Shown: in pieces, positions 5,973 through 12,916 of the stretch
Position numbering within the stretch: the first letter of the stretch is position 1
How the letters are laid out: every line of letters begins with the position of its first letter
Origin: Chloroflexota bacterium
GTDB lineage: Bacteria > Chloroflexota > UBA6077
Direction of reading: 5' to 3'
Length of the DNA: 15,040 nucleotides
Assembly: GCA_021845945.1 (NCBI GenBank)
Contig: JAJZRD010000074.1
Coordinates: forward strand, 1-15,040
Notes under the pieces: model-generated
The model's input: the letters and a program-made list of their open reading frames with translations, nothing else
Told to the model about the DNA's origin: nothing
Databases searched by the model: none
Made by a program: the position numbers and the translations under genes

Positions 5973-8075
5973 GTGCGTGTCACGGTCCGAGCCAAACTGC
6001 TGGCGGGTTTTGCAGCGGTGCTCCTCCTCATGTTCGCCGTGGGGGGGCTGGGCATCGCCCGGATGATCGCCCTCAACGCCGCCATGGAGAACGTGTACGG
6101 TGTTCACAGCAAGGCGGTCCAGCTGGTGAAGGACGCCAAGGTCCAGTTGGTCCACATGGACGCTGTGGTGCGGGACGCCGCCCTGGCCGAGAACAAGATG
6201 GGCGTCGAGGCGGCCACCAACAACTGGCAGCAAGCTGAAAGCTCCATGAAGGAGAGCCTGAAGGGATTGGAGCCGCTGCTCTCCTCGGAACAGGAGAAGG
6301 AGGCCCTGGGCCAGGTTACCCTGGAATGGGATGATGCCCGCTACATCCACGAGATACTGCTCAACTCGGCCCTGCGGGACCAGGAGAGCGGCTTCATCAC
6401 GATGCTTCCCGAGATGAGGGGATTGGTCTCTTCGGTCCAGACAGTGGACATCGGCGTCGTAGATGCCATGGATGCCCTGGTGGACCAGATCCAGAAAGAG
6501 ACCGAGGCCGCCTACGTCAGGGCCCGGCAGCAGTACGAGGAAGCCCGCCTCTGGATGCTGGGCATCATGGTGGCGGCGCTGATGGCCGGAGTGGTCATCG
6601 CCCTCCTGCTGTCCCGGATGATCGTGACGGGGCTCAGACGGATCGAGCAGGCCGCCGGGGGGCTGGCCGAGGGCGATGTCGATCAGCAGCTGCAGCTCCA
6701 GGTCAGGGGGGGTGACGAGATCGGCCAGGTGGTCCTCACCTTCGGAAAGATGATCGAGTACCTTCGGGAGATGGCCTCCGTTGCCGAAGCCATGTCCCGG
6801 GGGGATCTCTCCCAGCAGGTTACCCCTCGCTCCGAGCGGGACGCTCTGGGCAACGCTTTCAACCGGATGATCTCCAGCCTGCGGACCATGGTGAGCAGCG
6901 TTTCCTCCTCGGCTTCGGCCCTGGCGGAGGCCAGCCAGCAGCTGTCCTCGGCCTCGGATCAGGCTGGGGGCGTGACCCAGCAGATCGCCACCACCATCCA
7001 GCAGGTGGCCCGGGGCAACCAGGAGCAGTCCGGCGCCGTCGAGGAGACGGCTACCTCCATGGAGCAACTCACCCGGGCCGTCGATCAGATCGCCGAGGGG
7101 GCCAAAGAGCAGGCACGGTCTATCGAAAAAGCCTCATCTTCCGTGGCTCAGCTGAACGGATCCATCTCTCAGGTGAGCCTGGCGTCCCGGGAGGTATCCA
7201 CTTCCACCCAGGAGGTCGAGGCGGCCGCCTCCTCGGGTGCCGAATCGGTGCAGAAGAGCGTGCAGGGGATGGCGGCCATCAAAGCTACCACCTCCAGCGC
7301 GGCGGCCAAGATCCGGGAGCTGAACGGCTACTCGGATCAGATCGGTTCCATCGTGGAGGCCATCGACGACATCGCCGAGCAGACCAACCTGCTGGCCCTG
7401 AACGCCGCCATCGAAGCGGCCAGGGCCGGGGAGCACGGGAGGGGCTTCGCCGTGGTGGCCGAGGAGGTGCGGAAGCTGGCCGAGCGATCCTCCCGAGAGA
7501 CCAAACAGATCGCGGGGCTGATCTCCCAGGTCCAGAGGGGCACCCAGGAGGCGGTCTCGGCTATGGATCAGGGTAGCAGAGAGGTGGAGGCAGGCTCGAG
7601 AATGGCCGAGGAGGCCGGGGTCTCCCTCAAGAGTATCCTGACCGCGGTGCAGGTCGCCACACGGCAGGTGTCCCAGATCGCCTCGGCCGTTTCCCAGATG
7701 GAAGCTGCCTCACGGCAGGTGGTCAGCGTCATGGACTCCGTCTCTACCGTGGTGGAGCAGGCCACCGCTTCCACCCAGGAAATGGCGGCTTCCAGCCGTC
7801 AGGTAATGGGGGCCATCGAGAAGGTAGCGGCGGTGAGCGAAGAGACCAACGCCTCGGCGGAGGAGGTGAGCGCCTCCACCGAGGAGATGAGCGCGCAGAT
7901 CCAGCAGATGGTGGCTCAGGCTCAGAACCTCTCGGCTATGGCCCAGGAGCTGCAGGCCGCGGTGGCCCAGTTCCAGCTGGGCGAAGGCGGCGAGGTCGTC
8001 ATGAGACGGCGCAAGGACGACTGGGGCGGAGGCGTCGTGAACTCCACCCTGATGGAGGCTACTCTTCACCAGTAG
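5973..8075 (+). CDS. Methyl-accepting chemotaxis protein
   Basis: The 700-residue transmembrane chemoreceptor senses a ligand outside the cell and signals to CheA/CheW. TM1 is at about 8-30 and TM2 at about 192-215 ([26 protein letters not shown]). The roughly 160-residue periplasmic or extracellular part between them is helical and resembles a four-helix-bundle sensor. A HAMP domain follows (about 216-268), then a second HAMP-like segment ([25 protein letters not shown], about 272-300). The long cytoplasmic coiled coil has the conserved hairpin tip at about 464-506 ([22 protein letters not shown] and [15 protein letters not shown]). There is no C-terminal CheR-tethering pentapeptide. GTG is chosen as start because of AAAGGAG eight bases before it. 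No other chemotaxis gene is in the window, so it is an orphan receptor here. Confidence 0.96.
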   Translation: MRVTVRAKLLAGFAAVLLLMFAVGGLGIARMIALNAAMENVYGVHSKAVQLVKDAKVQLVHMDAVVRDAALAENKMGVEAATNNWQQAESSMKESLKGLEPLLSSEQEKEALGQVTLEWDDARYIHEILLNSALRDQESGFITMLPEMRGLVSSVQTVDIGVVDAMDALVDQIQKETEAAYVRARQQYEEARLWMLGIMVAALMAGVVIALLLSRMIVTGLRRIEQAAGGLAEGDVDQQLQLQVRGGDEIGQVVLTFGKMIEYLREMASVAEAMSRGDLSQQVTPRSERDALGNAFNRMISSLRTMVSSVSSSASALAEASQQLSSASDQAGGVTQQIATTIQQVARGNQEQSGAVEETATSMEQLTRAVDQIAEGAKEQARSIEKASSSVAQLNGSISQVSLASREVSTSTQEVEAAASSGAESVQKSVQGMAAIKATTSSAAAKIRELNGYSDQIGSIVEAIDDIAEQTNLLALNAAIEAARAGEHGRGFAVVAEEVRKLAERSSRETKQIAGLISQVQRGTQEAVSAMDQGSREVEAGSRMAEEAGVSLKSILTAVQVATRQVSQIASAVSQMEAASRQVVSVMDSVSTVVEQATASTQEMAASSRQVMGAIEKVAAVSEETNASAEEVSASTEEMSAQIQQMVAQAQNLSAMAQELQAAVAQFQLGEGGEVVMRRRKDDWGGGVVNSTLMEATLHQ

Positions 8076-8088
8076 CCCTGGCGCTCCC

Positions 8089-8130
8089 GGGGGCCGCTCG
8101 AGCACAGCTGTGCCCGGGCGGCCCCCTTCT
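8089..8130 (+). terminator. Hairpin terminator of the chemoreceptor gene
   Basis: GGGGGCCG at 8089-8096 pairs with CGGCCCCC at 8119-8126, with an inner palindrome GCACAGCTGTGC, giving a long hairpin 14 bases after the stop. It is followed by TTCTGCTT. The T tract is weak but the stem is very stable. Confidence 0.7.
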
Positions 8131-8191
8131 GCTTACGCAGGTCCATCACGGTTATGGCGAGTAGCCGCTGGCTAACTGGGAACCAAGCTGG

Positions 8192-8220
8192 TTGACAGCG
8201 ATATGTGACTCGTATACATT
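8192..8220 (+). promoter_or_regulatory. Candidate promoter for the cytochrome gene
   Basis: TTGACA at 8192-8197 is followed after 17 bases by TACATT (8215-8220). The overlapping TATACA at 8213-8218 would have a 15-base spacer. ATTAC...GTAAT half-sites flank the predicted start just downstream. The leader to the start at 8371 would be about 145 bases long and contains a GC-rich hairpin (GCCGG...CCGGC, near 8254-8271) of unknown role. Confidence 0.5.
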
Positions 8221-8370
8221 ACGAAGCACGTTGTAATTGATCCCGAGGCTATTGCCGGGTGGCCTACCGGCCGGCTCCGGGAAGGAGGTGAGGGCACAAA
8301 GGGGCAAGAGGCTTCTACTCCTGCGCCGTTGACGATCAGATTCGTCAGAGAAGACAGAGGAGGATCCGAG

Positions 8371-8829
8371 GTGACACTGCCCTTAACGAGACACTGGCTG
8401 ATCTGGGTGGCGATGGCCAGCTTCCTCGCCGCCCTGTTGATGTTGATCCTGCCGGGGCGAGGCTCGGCTCTGCCCACCTACAGCACCGCCACGGGCCAGC
8501 CCTGCACCACCTGCCACGTCAACGCCAGCGGCACCGGCGGGCTGACCGCCAAGGGTCAGGCCTTCGCGGCTATTCCTAACCACGCCGCCGATCCCGCGGG
8601 AGCTTTCGCTCAAGTGCAAGCGGCGGCCGCCCCTGCCGCACCCGCACCGACCACGGCCCCCGCGGCGCCGGCAGCGGCTCCTGCGGCTCCGGCTGCGACC
8701 CCTGCGGCCCTTCCGGTCTCCGGCGAGGCTTCCGCGAGCGCCGAGTTGCCGATGATCCTGGCCCTGTTCGGTTTCTTTGCCCTGGCTGCCGGGCTGAGCC
8801 TCGGCTTCCGAGGGGCGCGAGGCCGGTAG
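8371..8829 (+). CDS. Small monoheme c-type cytochrome with N-terminal membrane segment and LPxTG-like C-terminus
   Basis: The protein has 152 residues from the GTG at 8371, chosen because GAGGAGG lies seven bases upstream. An earlier TTG start at 8329 lacks such a site. Residues 9-27 are a hydrophobic signal or anchor (LIWVAMASFLAALLMLILP). The heme site is CTTCH at 45-49, followed by GGLTAKGQAFAAIPNH, a pattern seen in small exported cytochromes; a distal axial ligand such as H71 is possible. Residues about 83-113 form an Ala/Pro-rich linker. The end combines LPVSG (114-118), a hydrophobic stretch (about 126-146) and RGARGR, which is the layout of a sortase sorting signal or a plain tail anchor. 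It is probably a cell-surface electron carrier. The partner is unknown. Confidence 0.8.
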   Translation: MTLPLTRHWLIWVAMASFLAALLMLILPGRGSALPTYSTATGQPCTTCHVNASGTGGLTAKGQAFAAIPNHAADPAGAFAQVQAAAAPAAPAPTTAPAAPAAAPAAPAATPAALPVSGEASASAELPMILALFGFFALAAGLSLGFRGARGR

Positions 8830-8834
8830 TCGGA

Positions 8835-8856
8835 CCTCCAGGCCTGTCACTGGAGG
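8835..8856 (+). terminator. Hairpin after the cytochrome gene
   Basis: CCTCCAG, an 8-base loop, then CTGGAGG form a 7-bp perfect stem six bases past the stop codon. It is followed by GGGAAA rather than a T tract, so it is only a weak terminator candidate. Confidence 0.4.
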
Positions 8857-8907
8857 GGGAAACCCGTCGAGCCCGGTGGCTCCCCGGCAGTCTCTTGGCA
8901 TGTCGAT

Positions 8908-8931
8908 GGGTGGGCCGTTCCCGGCCCACCC
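8908..8931. terminator. Hairpin between convergent genes, likely bidirectional terminator
   Basis: GGGTGGGCCG, loop TTCC, CGGCCCACCC is a perfect 10-bp stem lying between the convergent cytochrome and aldehyde oxidoreductase genes. It starts 10 bases beyond the stop codon of the latter. Neither side has a strong T tract. Confidence 0.6.
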
Positions 8932-8940
8932 CCCCCATCC

Positions 8941-10800
8941 CTACAGGCTCAAATCCCTGGCGATGTCCCCCAGCCCCAACTCCTCCAGCCGCTCTCGCGA
9001 GGGCATCGCCGTCTCGGGGTCCCACCCCATGGCCTGGCAGAACTCCCTCACCTGGGTGGCCAGGTCCACCGTTACCCCCCGCACGTTGCCCGTCTCCAGG
9101 GGCGGGTTCCCGATCATCCGAGGCGGCACCCGATACTTCAGCGGGTTCAGCCCCTCCCTCAGGTTGAAGGCGTGCCGCACGTTGGCGATCCTCTCCCCCA
9201 CCGCCAGGCACTCCTCCAGGGGGAAGCTCCAGCCGGTGACGGCCTCCAGGAAGTCGGGGACGAACTGCCACGGGTAGGAGTAGGCGGCGAACTGGCACAC
9301 CCCGACGGAGTTGATCACGTGCATCAGTTCGTAGCCCTTGGCGTGGATCTCCCCCTTGCCGCCGTACTGGTACTTGTCCGGACGGGGGCCCAGATTCAGT
9401 CCGTGGGGTATGCTCTGCTCCCCGCCCTGAGTGTGGCGGCCGGGGGTGGCGTCCATCAGGTAGGTGGTGGCGAAGCCGGGCTGGAAGCGGGGGTCGTGGG
9501 CCGGCAACTCCTGGCCATGGATGTGGATGGCGAACTCCTGGGAGCCCTTGCCCACTCGCTCCGAGGCCCGCCACACCCCCTGGGCCAGCAGGTCGCCGAA
9601 GCCGCCCTCTCGCTTCGCCAGCTTCTCCAGGGTTGCCAGGATCGCCCGGTCGTTCCCCCAGGTCAGCTCGATCCCGTCGGTGTCCGCCCGGCTCAGGACC
9701 CCCCTGTCGTAGGCCTCCATGGCCCAGCCGATGATGGCACCGGCGGAGATGGTGTCCAGCCCGTATCGGTTGCAGATCTCGTTGGCCCTGATGGTGGAGG
9801 CGTAGCTGTCGTTCAGTAGATTGGTGCCGAACATGGCGCCGGTCTCGTACTCGCTCTGGTGCCCCTTCACTCCCTGGTAGGGGCCCCCGCGCTTCACCTC
9901 CTGATGCCCGCCGCAGGCCATGGTGCAGCGCCAGCAGCCGTACTTCTTCACCTGGTAGGTGGCGATCAGTTTCTCCCCGTCCAGCTTATCGGCGGCGCTG
10001 GGAAGGTCGGCTGGACCCGACCCGGCCCAGTTCTTCACCGGAGAGTCGCCACTCATGGCCGATTCCCCCAGGGCCCCGGGGGTGCCGGTCTTCACGAAGA
10101 AGTCGTATCCACCGCCATGCTGCTTCAGGTAGGAGGCCTTCAACTCCTTGACCCTATCGGGATCGGCCAGGGGAACGGGGAGCCTTCCCTTCACCACCAC
10201 CGCCTTCAGCCGTTTGGAGCCCATGACGGCGCCCACGCCGGATCGGGCGGCAGCGCGGCCGTAATCGTTGATGATGGCGGCGATGAGGACCAGCTTCTCC
10301 CCCGAGGGGCCGATGCTGGCCACCTGGGCCTCCTTGCCGTGGCGGGCCTTCAATAGATCCTCGGTCTCGTTGGTGTCCCTCCCCCACAGATCCGAGGCGT
10401 CTCGCAACCCCGCCTTCCCCTCCTCCGCGAGGAGGTAGACCGGCCGCTCCGAGATGCCGGAGAAGAGGATCCCGTCGAAACCGGCGAACTTCAGATAAGG
10501 GCCGAAGGTGCCGCCGCAGTTGGCGTCACCCCAGGTGAGGGTCAGGGGCGACTTGCACACCACGGTAAAGCGGTTACCCTCGATGGCGGGCGTGCCGGTC
10601 AGGGGACCCGTGAAGAAGCCCAGCAGGTTGTGGGGCCCCAGGGGATCGACCCGCGCGGGCATGCGGTCGTAGAGCAGGCGGGCTCCCACCCCGTACCCAC
10701 CCAGAAAGCCTCTCAGCAGCCCCTCGTCCAGGGTCTCTTCCCGGATGCTTCCCGTGGTCAGATCTACGTTGAGAATCCTGCCGGCGTATCCTCCAGCCAT
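8941..10800 (-). CDS. Tungsten-type aldehyde:ferredoxin oxidoreductase
   Basis: The 619 residues match the length of the AOR family. These are tungsten bis-pterin enzymes that oxidise aldehydes to carboxylic acids with ferredoxin as acceptor. The N-terminus GYAGRILNVDLTTGSI is typical. The [4Fe-4S] ligands are visible as C289-x2-C292-x3-C296 (CWRCTMAC) and C502 (NSVGVCQFA), nearly the spacing of the archaeal enzyme. Pterin-binding parts include PAIEGNRFTVVCKSPLT, GDANCGGTFGPYLKFAGFDGI and ATPGRHTQGG. No signal peptide is present, so it is cytoplasmic. The ATG follows CGGAGGCATC. The selenoprotein gene lies 88 bases upstream on the same strand and may be cotranscribed; the cytochrome gene converges on it. 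The exact aldehyde substrate cannot be read from the sequence. Confidence 0.95.
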   Translation of the reverse strand: MAGGYAGRILNVDLTTGSIREETLDEGLLRGFLGGYGVGARLLYDRMPARVDPLGPHNLLGFFTGPLTGTPAIEGNRFTVVCKSPLTLTWGDANCGGTFGPYLKFAGFDGILFSGISERPVYLLAEEGKAGLRDASDLWGRDTNETEDLLKARHGKEAQVASIGPSGEKLVLIAAIINDYGRAAARSGVGAVMGSKRLKAVVVKGRLPVPLADPDRVKELKASYLKQHGGGYDFFVKTGTPGALGESAMSGDSPVKNWAGSGPADLPSAADKLDGEKLIATYQVKKYGCWRCTMACGGHQEVKRGGPYQGVKGHQSEYETGAMFGTNLLNDSYASTIRANEICNRYGLDTISAGAIIGWAMEAYDRGVLSRADTDGIELTWGNDRAILATLEKLAKREGGFGDLLAQGVWRASERVGKGSQEFAIHIHGQELPAHDPRFQPGFATTYLMDATPGRHTQGGEQSIPHGLNLGPRPDKYQYGGKGEIHAKGYELMHVINSVGVCQFAAYSYPWQFVPDFLEAVTGWSFPLEECLAVGERIANVRHAFNLREGLNPLKYRVPPRMIGNPPLETGNVRGVTVDLATQVREFCQAMGWDPETAMPSRERLEELGLGDIARDLSL

Positions 10801-10831
10801 GATGCCTCCGAAGTGATGAGTCGTAAGTCAT

Positions 10832-10894
10832 GAGTAATGAGTGATGAGTAATGAGTGTCGTGTATCACTACTCATCACTCATCACTCGTTACTC
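10832..10894. repeat. 7-mer tandem repeats forming a long imperfect hairpin
   Basis: Left arm heptamers ATGAGTA/ATGAGTG (10832-10857) face CTCATCA-type heptamers (10866-10894). They give an imperfect stem of roughly 26 bp with an 8-base loop. The repeat lies between the selenoprotein and aldehyde oxidoreductase genes and includes the TAA stop of the former. Confidence 0.85.
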
Positions 10895-11143
10895 GAGTTT
10901 GCGGCGCAGGGCGGTGGTAATCTCGTTGATGATGGGGAAGCGATGCTCCTTCTTCTTGGAGAAGATCAGCTCGCCGTCGACGGTCACCTCGAAGACCCCA
11001 CCCCGTGAGGGGATCAGGCTGAGTGCCTTGACGTCGTTTCCCAACTGGTCGAGCACCGCCTCCGCCAGGCTCACGGCCTGGGGGAGGTAGTTTCACATGT
11101 TGCAGTACTCGATGGATATGGACAGCTGCCTGGTCTCTGTCAC
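10889..11143 (-). CDS. SelW-like (Rdx family) selenoprotein with in-frame UGA read as selenocysteine
   Basis: The 84-residue reading starts at GTG 11143, with AGGAGG (11152-11157) eight bases before it. It reads MTETRQLSISIEYCNM, then UGA at 11093-11095, then NYLPQAVSLAEAVLDQLG and on to the TAA at 10889. With the UGA as selenocysteine the motif is C14-x2-U17, the CxxU/CxxC redox site of thioredoxin-like Rdx proteins (SelW, SelT, SelH). The downstream GVFEVTVDGELIFSKKKEHRFP matches the conserved second half of SelW. A SECIS-like hairpin follows the UGA. A 61-residue ORF starting at the internal GTG (11074) would lose the active site and has no ribosome binding site. Family members are small cytosolic thiol or selenol redox proteins. 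The gene precedes a tungsten aldehyde oxidoreductase on the same strand. Confidence 0.9.
11059..11095 (-). promoter_or_regulatory. Bacterial SECIS element with its UGA codon
   Basis: After UGA (11093-11095) and the spacer AACUA comes CCUCCCCCAGGC, the loop CGUGA, and GCCUGGCGGAGG. That is a 12-bp stem with one C-C mismatch. Counting the U of UGA as 1, the loop GU falls at 22-23, very close to the G23/U24 contacts of the E. coli fdhF SECIS that SelB recognises. The hairpin lies in coding sequence, as bacterial SECIS elements do. Confidence 0.85.
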
Positions 11144-11166
11144 CGGTGCCACCTCCTGAGGATGTT

Positions 11167-11207
11167 GGTTGCGCAACCTTCATACCAGGAAGCGACCTTC
11201 GATTCAA
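11167..11207 (-). promoter_or_regulatory. Promoter of the selenoprotein gene with a 12-bp palindrome at the start site
   Basis: On the minus strand TTGAAT (11202-11207) and TATGAA (11179-11184) are 17 bases apart. Directly downstream the perfect palindrome GGTTGCGCAACC (11167-11178) covers the predicted start of transcription and could be an operator. The leader to the GTG would be about 30 bases. Confidence 0.65.
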
Positions 11208-11241
11208 CGGGGTAGAGGTGCCGCTCTACACCTCTACCCCG
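11208..11241 (-). terminator. Perfect 13-bp hairpin after the deacetylase gene
   Basis: CGGGGTAGAGGTG and CACCTCTACCCCG pair perfectly around an 8-base loop, 10 bases beyond the deacetylase stop. On the minus strand it is followed by TTGAATCG, so the T tract is poor. It separates the deacetylase transcript from the selenoprotein promoter, whose -35 box begins directly after the stem. Confidence 0.7.
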
Positions 11242-11251
11242 AGATGGCGGC

Positions 11252-12574
11252 TCAGTAGGCCCGAAGGGTCCGGTTTCCCGCTGAAGCCGGGTTCAGCTGC
11301 GCTTCCAGCTGCTGGGGGAAGGTAATGGTATTGGGGTCTCCGTCGCTCACGTATCGTTCGTCCGCGTTCTTGGCCAGGTAATCCAGCCACCTGTCCAGGT
11401 TGTGGTCGAAGACCTGGACCCGCGGCAGGGCCTGAGGGTCGTAATCCTTGCGATTGGGGCTGGGGGCCGGGTCCGACCCCACCAGGAGGACGGCGTCGTT
11501 CTGGTAGGATACCCCGTCGTAGGATCCGGAGAAGGCGAGGGCACGATCCTGGGGCCAGATGCCCAGGGGCAGCGCGAAAGCGCGCACCTTGTATCCCGGA
11601 ACGGCCTGATCGATCTCCTTCACTGCCAGGGCCAGTTGCCTCTGGGCCTCCTGTCCGTCCACCTCGTCCAGCCGCTGATGCCAGTAGGTATGGTTGCCGA
11701 TCTCGAAGCCGTGCTGCACCAGGTACTGGAGTTTCTGGGTCTCGTACTCGGGCTGCCCGAACAGCTTGTTGGGCTCCGCCGCTTCCGGCAGGACGTTAAA
11801 GGTGGCTCTGGCGGCGAAGTCCGGATGGGCGGCGTGGAAGGCCTCCAGCATGCCGACGGCGCTGTTGGGATCCACCACCACCTGCCCGTCCTGCTGGAGG
11901 AATCGGAACTGGCCGGGGCTGGAGTCGTCGAAGGTGAGCACCACCGGACTGGTGCCGGCCGGAATGTCGATGCGGTTGTCCAGAACATCGTTGAGGGCGA
12001 CCGGCCGGAAACCCGCGTCGTACAGTTGCTGCAGACTCTGCCGGAAGTGGTCCGGAGTGATGCTCCACTGATCCTCTTCGGCGTCGGCGATCTGGTGAAA
12101 CTCCAGGATCGGGATGGTGCCCAGCTCGTTGGGCTTCACCCTCTGGAGGTCTATGGTGGGCGTCGCCGTGGGGGCCGGAGTGGGTACCGACGTTGGAGCG
12201 GCCTGAGCCGCAGGCGGTTGGTTGCCGGGGCCTGTGTCGAGACTATTGCTGGTGGTGCTGACGCCGGAGCAAGAGACCGTGGCCAGGGCCAGCGCGATGG
12301 CAATGCCGGCCAGGAGCCATCCTGGTGCCTTGACACACCGCTCCTGATAGTTGTCATCCTGAGCGACACAGCTGTCATCCTGAGCGACAGCGAAGGATCT
12401 CCGGCCGCAGGGAGATGCTTCGCTACTCTGAAGACAGCCGTTTTCATTCCTGGTGGTGTCCGCCAGGACATGAACGCTTAGCTCAGCATGACAGTACCCA
12501 TCACCATCACCGTGACGGTGCAGTAATCGCGCGAGGGAGAATCGGTGGTTGATACCGAGCTGGAGGAATGACAT
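11252..12574 (-). CDS. Polysaccharide deacetylase (NodB/CE4-like), probable lipoprotein with repeat-invaded N-terminus
   Basis: There are 440 residues from the ATG at 12574, preceded by TAGGAAAAAACG. The catalytic domain runs from about residue 150: VVLTFDD (D216, D217) is motif 1 and NHTYWH (H295, H299) is the metal-binding motif 2. RAFALPLG (331-338) resembles motif 3. Family members remove acetyl groups from cell-wall or exopolysaccharide amino sugars. Residues 85-102 form a hydrophobic segment ending TVSC, a plausible lipobox, followed by a linker rich in Pro, Thr and Ala (PTSVPTPAPTATPT). This suggests attachment at the outer face of the membrane. The first 75 or so residues do not look like an export signal; about 27-74 are encoded by a dispersed repeat. 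No in-frame ATG, GTG or TTG lies just before the hydrophobic segment, so the true start is uncertain. Confidence 0.85.
   Translation of the reverse strand: MSFLQLGINHRFSLARLLHRHGDGDGYCHAELSVHVLADTTRNENGCLQSSEASPCGRRSFAVAQDDSCVAQDDNYQERCVKAPGWLLAGIAIALALATVSCSGVSTTSNSLDTGPGNQPPAAQAAPTSVPTPAPTATPTIDLQRVKPNELGTIPILEFHQIADAEEDQWSITPDHFRQSLQQLYDAGFRPVALNDVLDNRIDIPAGTSPVVLTFDDSSPGQFRFLQQDGQVVVDPNSAVGMLEAFHAAHPDFAARATFNVLPEAAEPNKLFGQPEYETQKLQYLVQHGFEIGNHTYWHQRLDEVDGQEAQRQLALAVKEIDQAVPGYKVRAFALPLGIWPQDRALAFSGSYDGVSYQNDAVLLVGSDPAPSPNRKDYDPQALPRVQVFDHNLDRWLDYLAKNADERYVSDGDPNTITFPQQLEAQLNPASAGNRTLRAY
12352..12493. repeat. MITE-like element with TGTCATNCTGAGC terminal inverted repeats
   Basis: TGTCATCCTGAGCGACA occurs at 12352-12368 and again at 12373-12389. 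The reverse complement of 12481-12493 is TGTCATGCTGAGC, closing the element on the other side. The interior carries GCGAAGGATCT and GGGAGATGCTTCGC. This is a familiar dispersed bacterial repeat. Here it lies within the 5' coding part of the deacetylase reading frame, contributing SVAQDD/FAVAQDD-like peptide. Confidence 0.8.
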
Positions 12575-12916
12575 CGTTTTTTCCTACCGGTTCCATCCTT
12601 GGTGGGGTGCGCTCTCCAGCCCCTCGGGACCGAGGGGCGGATGCACCGCCGATCCTGTACAGTTGTATCGGTGAGGCCGCCTCCCTATCGACGGGAGGGG
12701 CGTGAGCCCTGCGAGGGCTGCCCTCGCCCTCGAAGGAGGGTAGAGGAGTAAGCAAGAGGAGGGCCAGGTAGGGAATCGCAGCCCGACCAGCCTCACGGCG
12801 GCGGCGTGTGCCGGATTGAGGAAAAGCCGTAGGGGCTGACCTGCGTGTCTGCCCTGCGGCCGAGAAGGCGCGTAGCCGTAGGAGGCCCGGGGCTGAATGG
12901 CCGGGGGCCGGGCCGG
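12575..12916. other. Gene-free stretch with several small hairpins
   Basis: Palindromes include CCCCTCG-GGAC-CGAGGGG (12620-12637), CCTCCC-TATCGAC-GGGAGG (near 12681-12699) and AGCCCT-GCG-AGGGCT (near 12707-12721). The reading frames across it have the composition of repeat-derived sequence. I see no credible gene, RNA family or strong promoter. Confidence 0.5.

Noticed and set aside
8287..8331. A 14-residue leader peptide starting at GTG 8287
   Set aside because: The GTG overlaps the GGAGG itself, leaving no spacing, and the peptide shows no regulatory codon pattern.
8221..8370. A riboswitch in the long leader of the cytochrome gene
   Set aside because: A GC-rich hairpin and a GGGAAGGAGGTGAG stretch are present, but none of the conserved cores I know (c-di-GMP, cobalamin, molybdenum cofactor) can be recognised.
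10889..11074. A 61-residue ORF starting at the GTG at 11074
   Set aside because: It lacks a ribosome binding site and omits the CxxU motif. The upstream GTG with AGGAGG and UGA readthrough explains the sequence far better.
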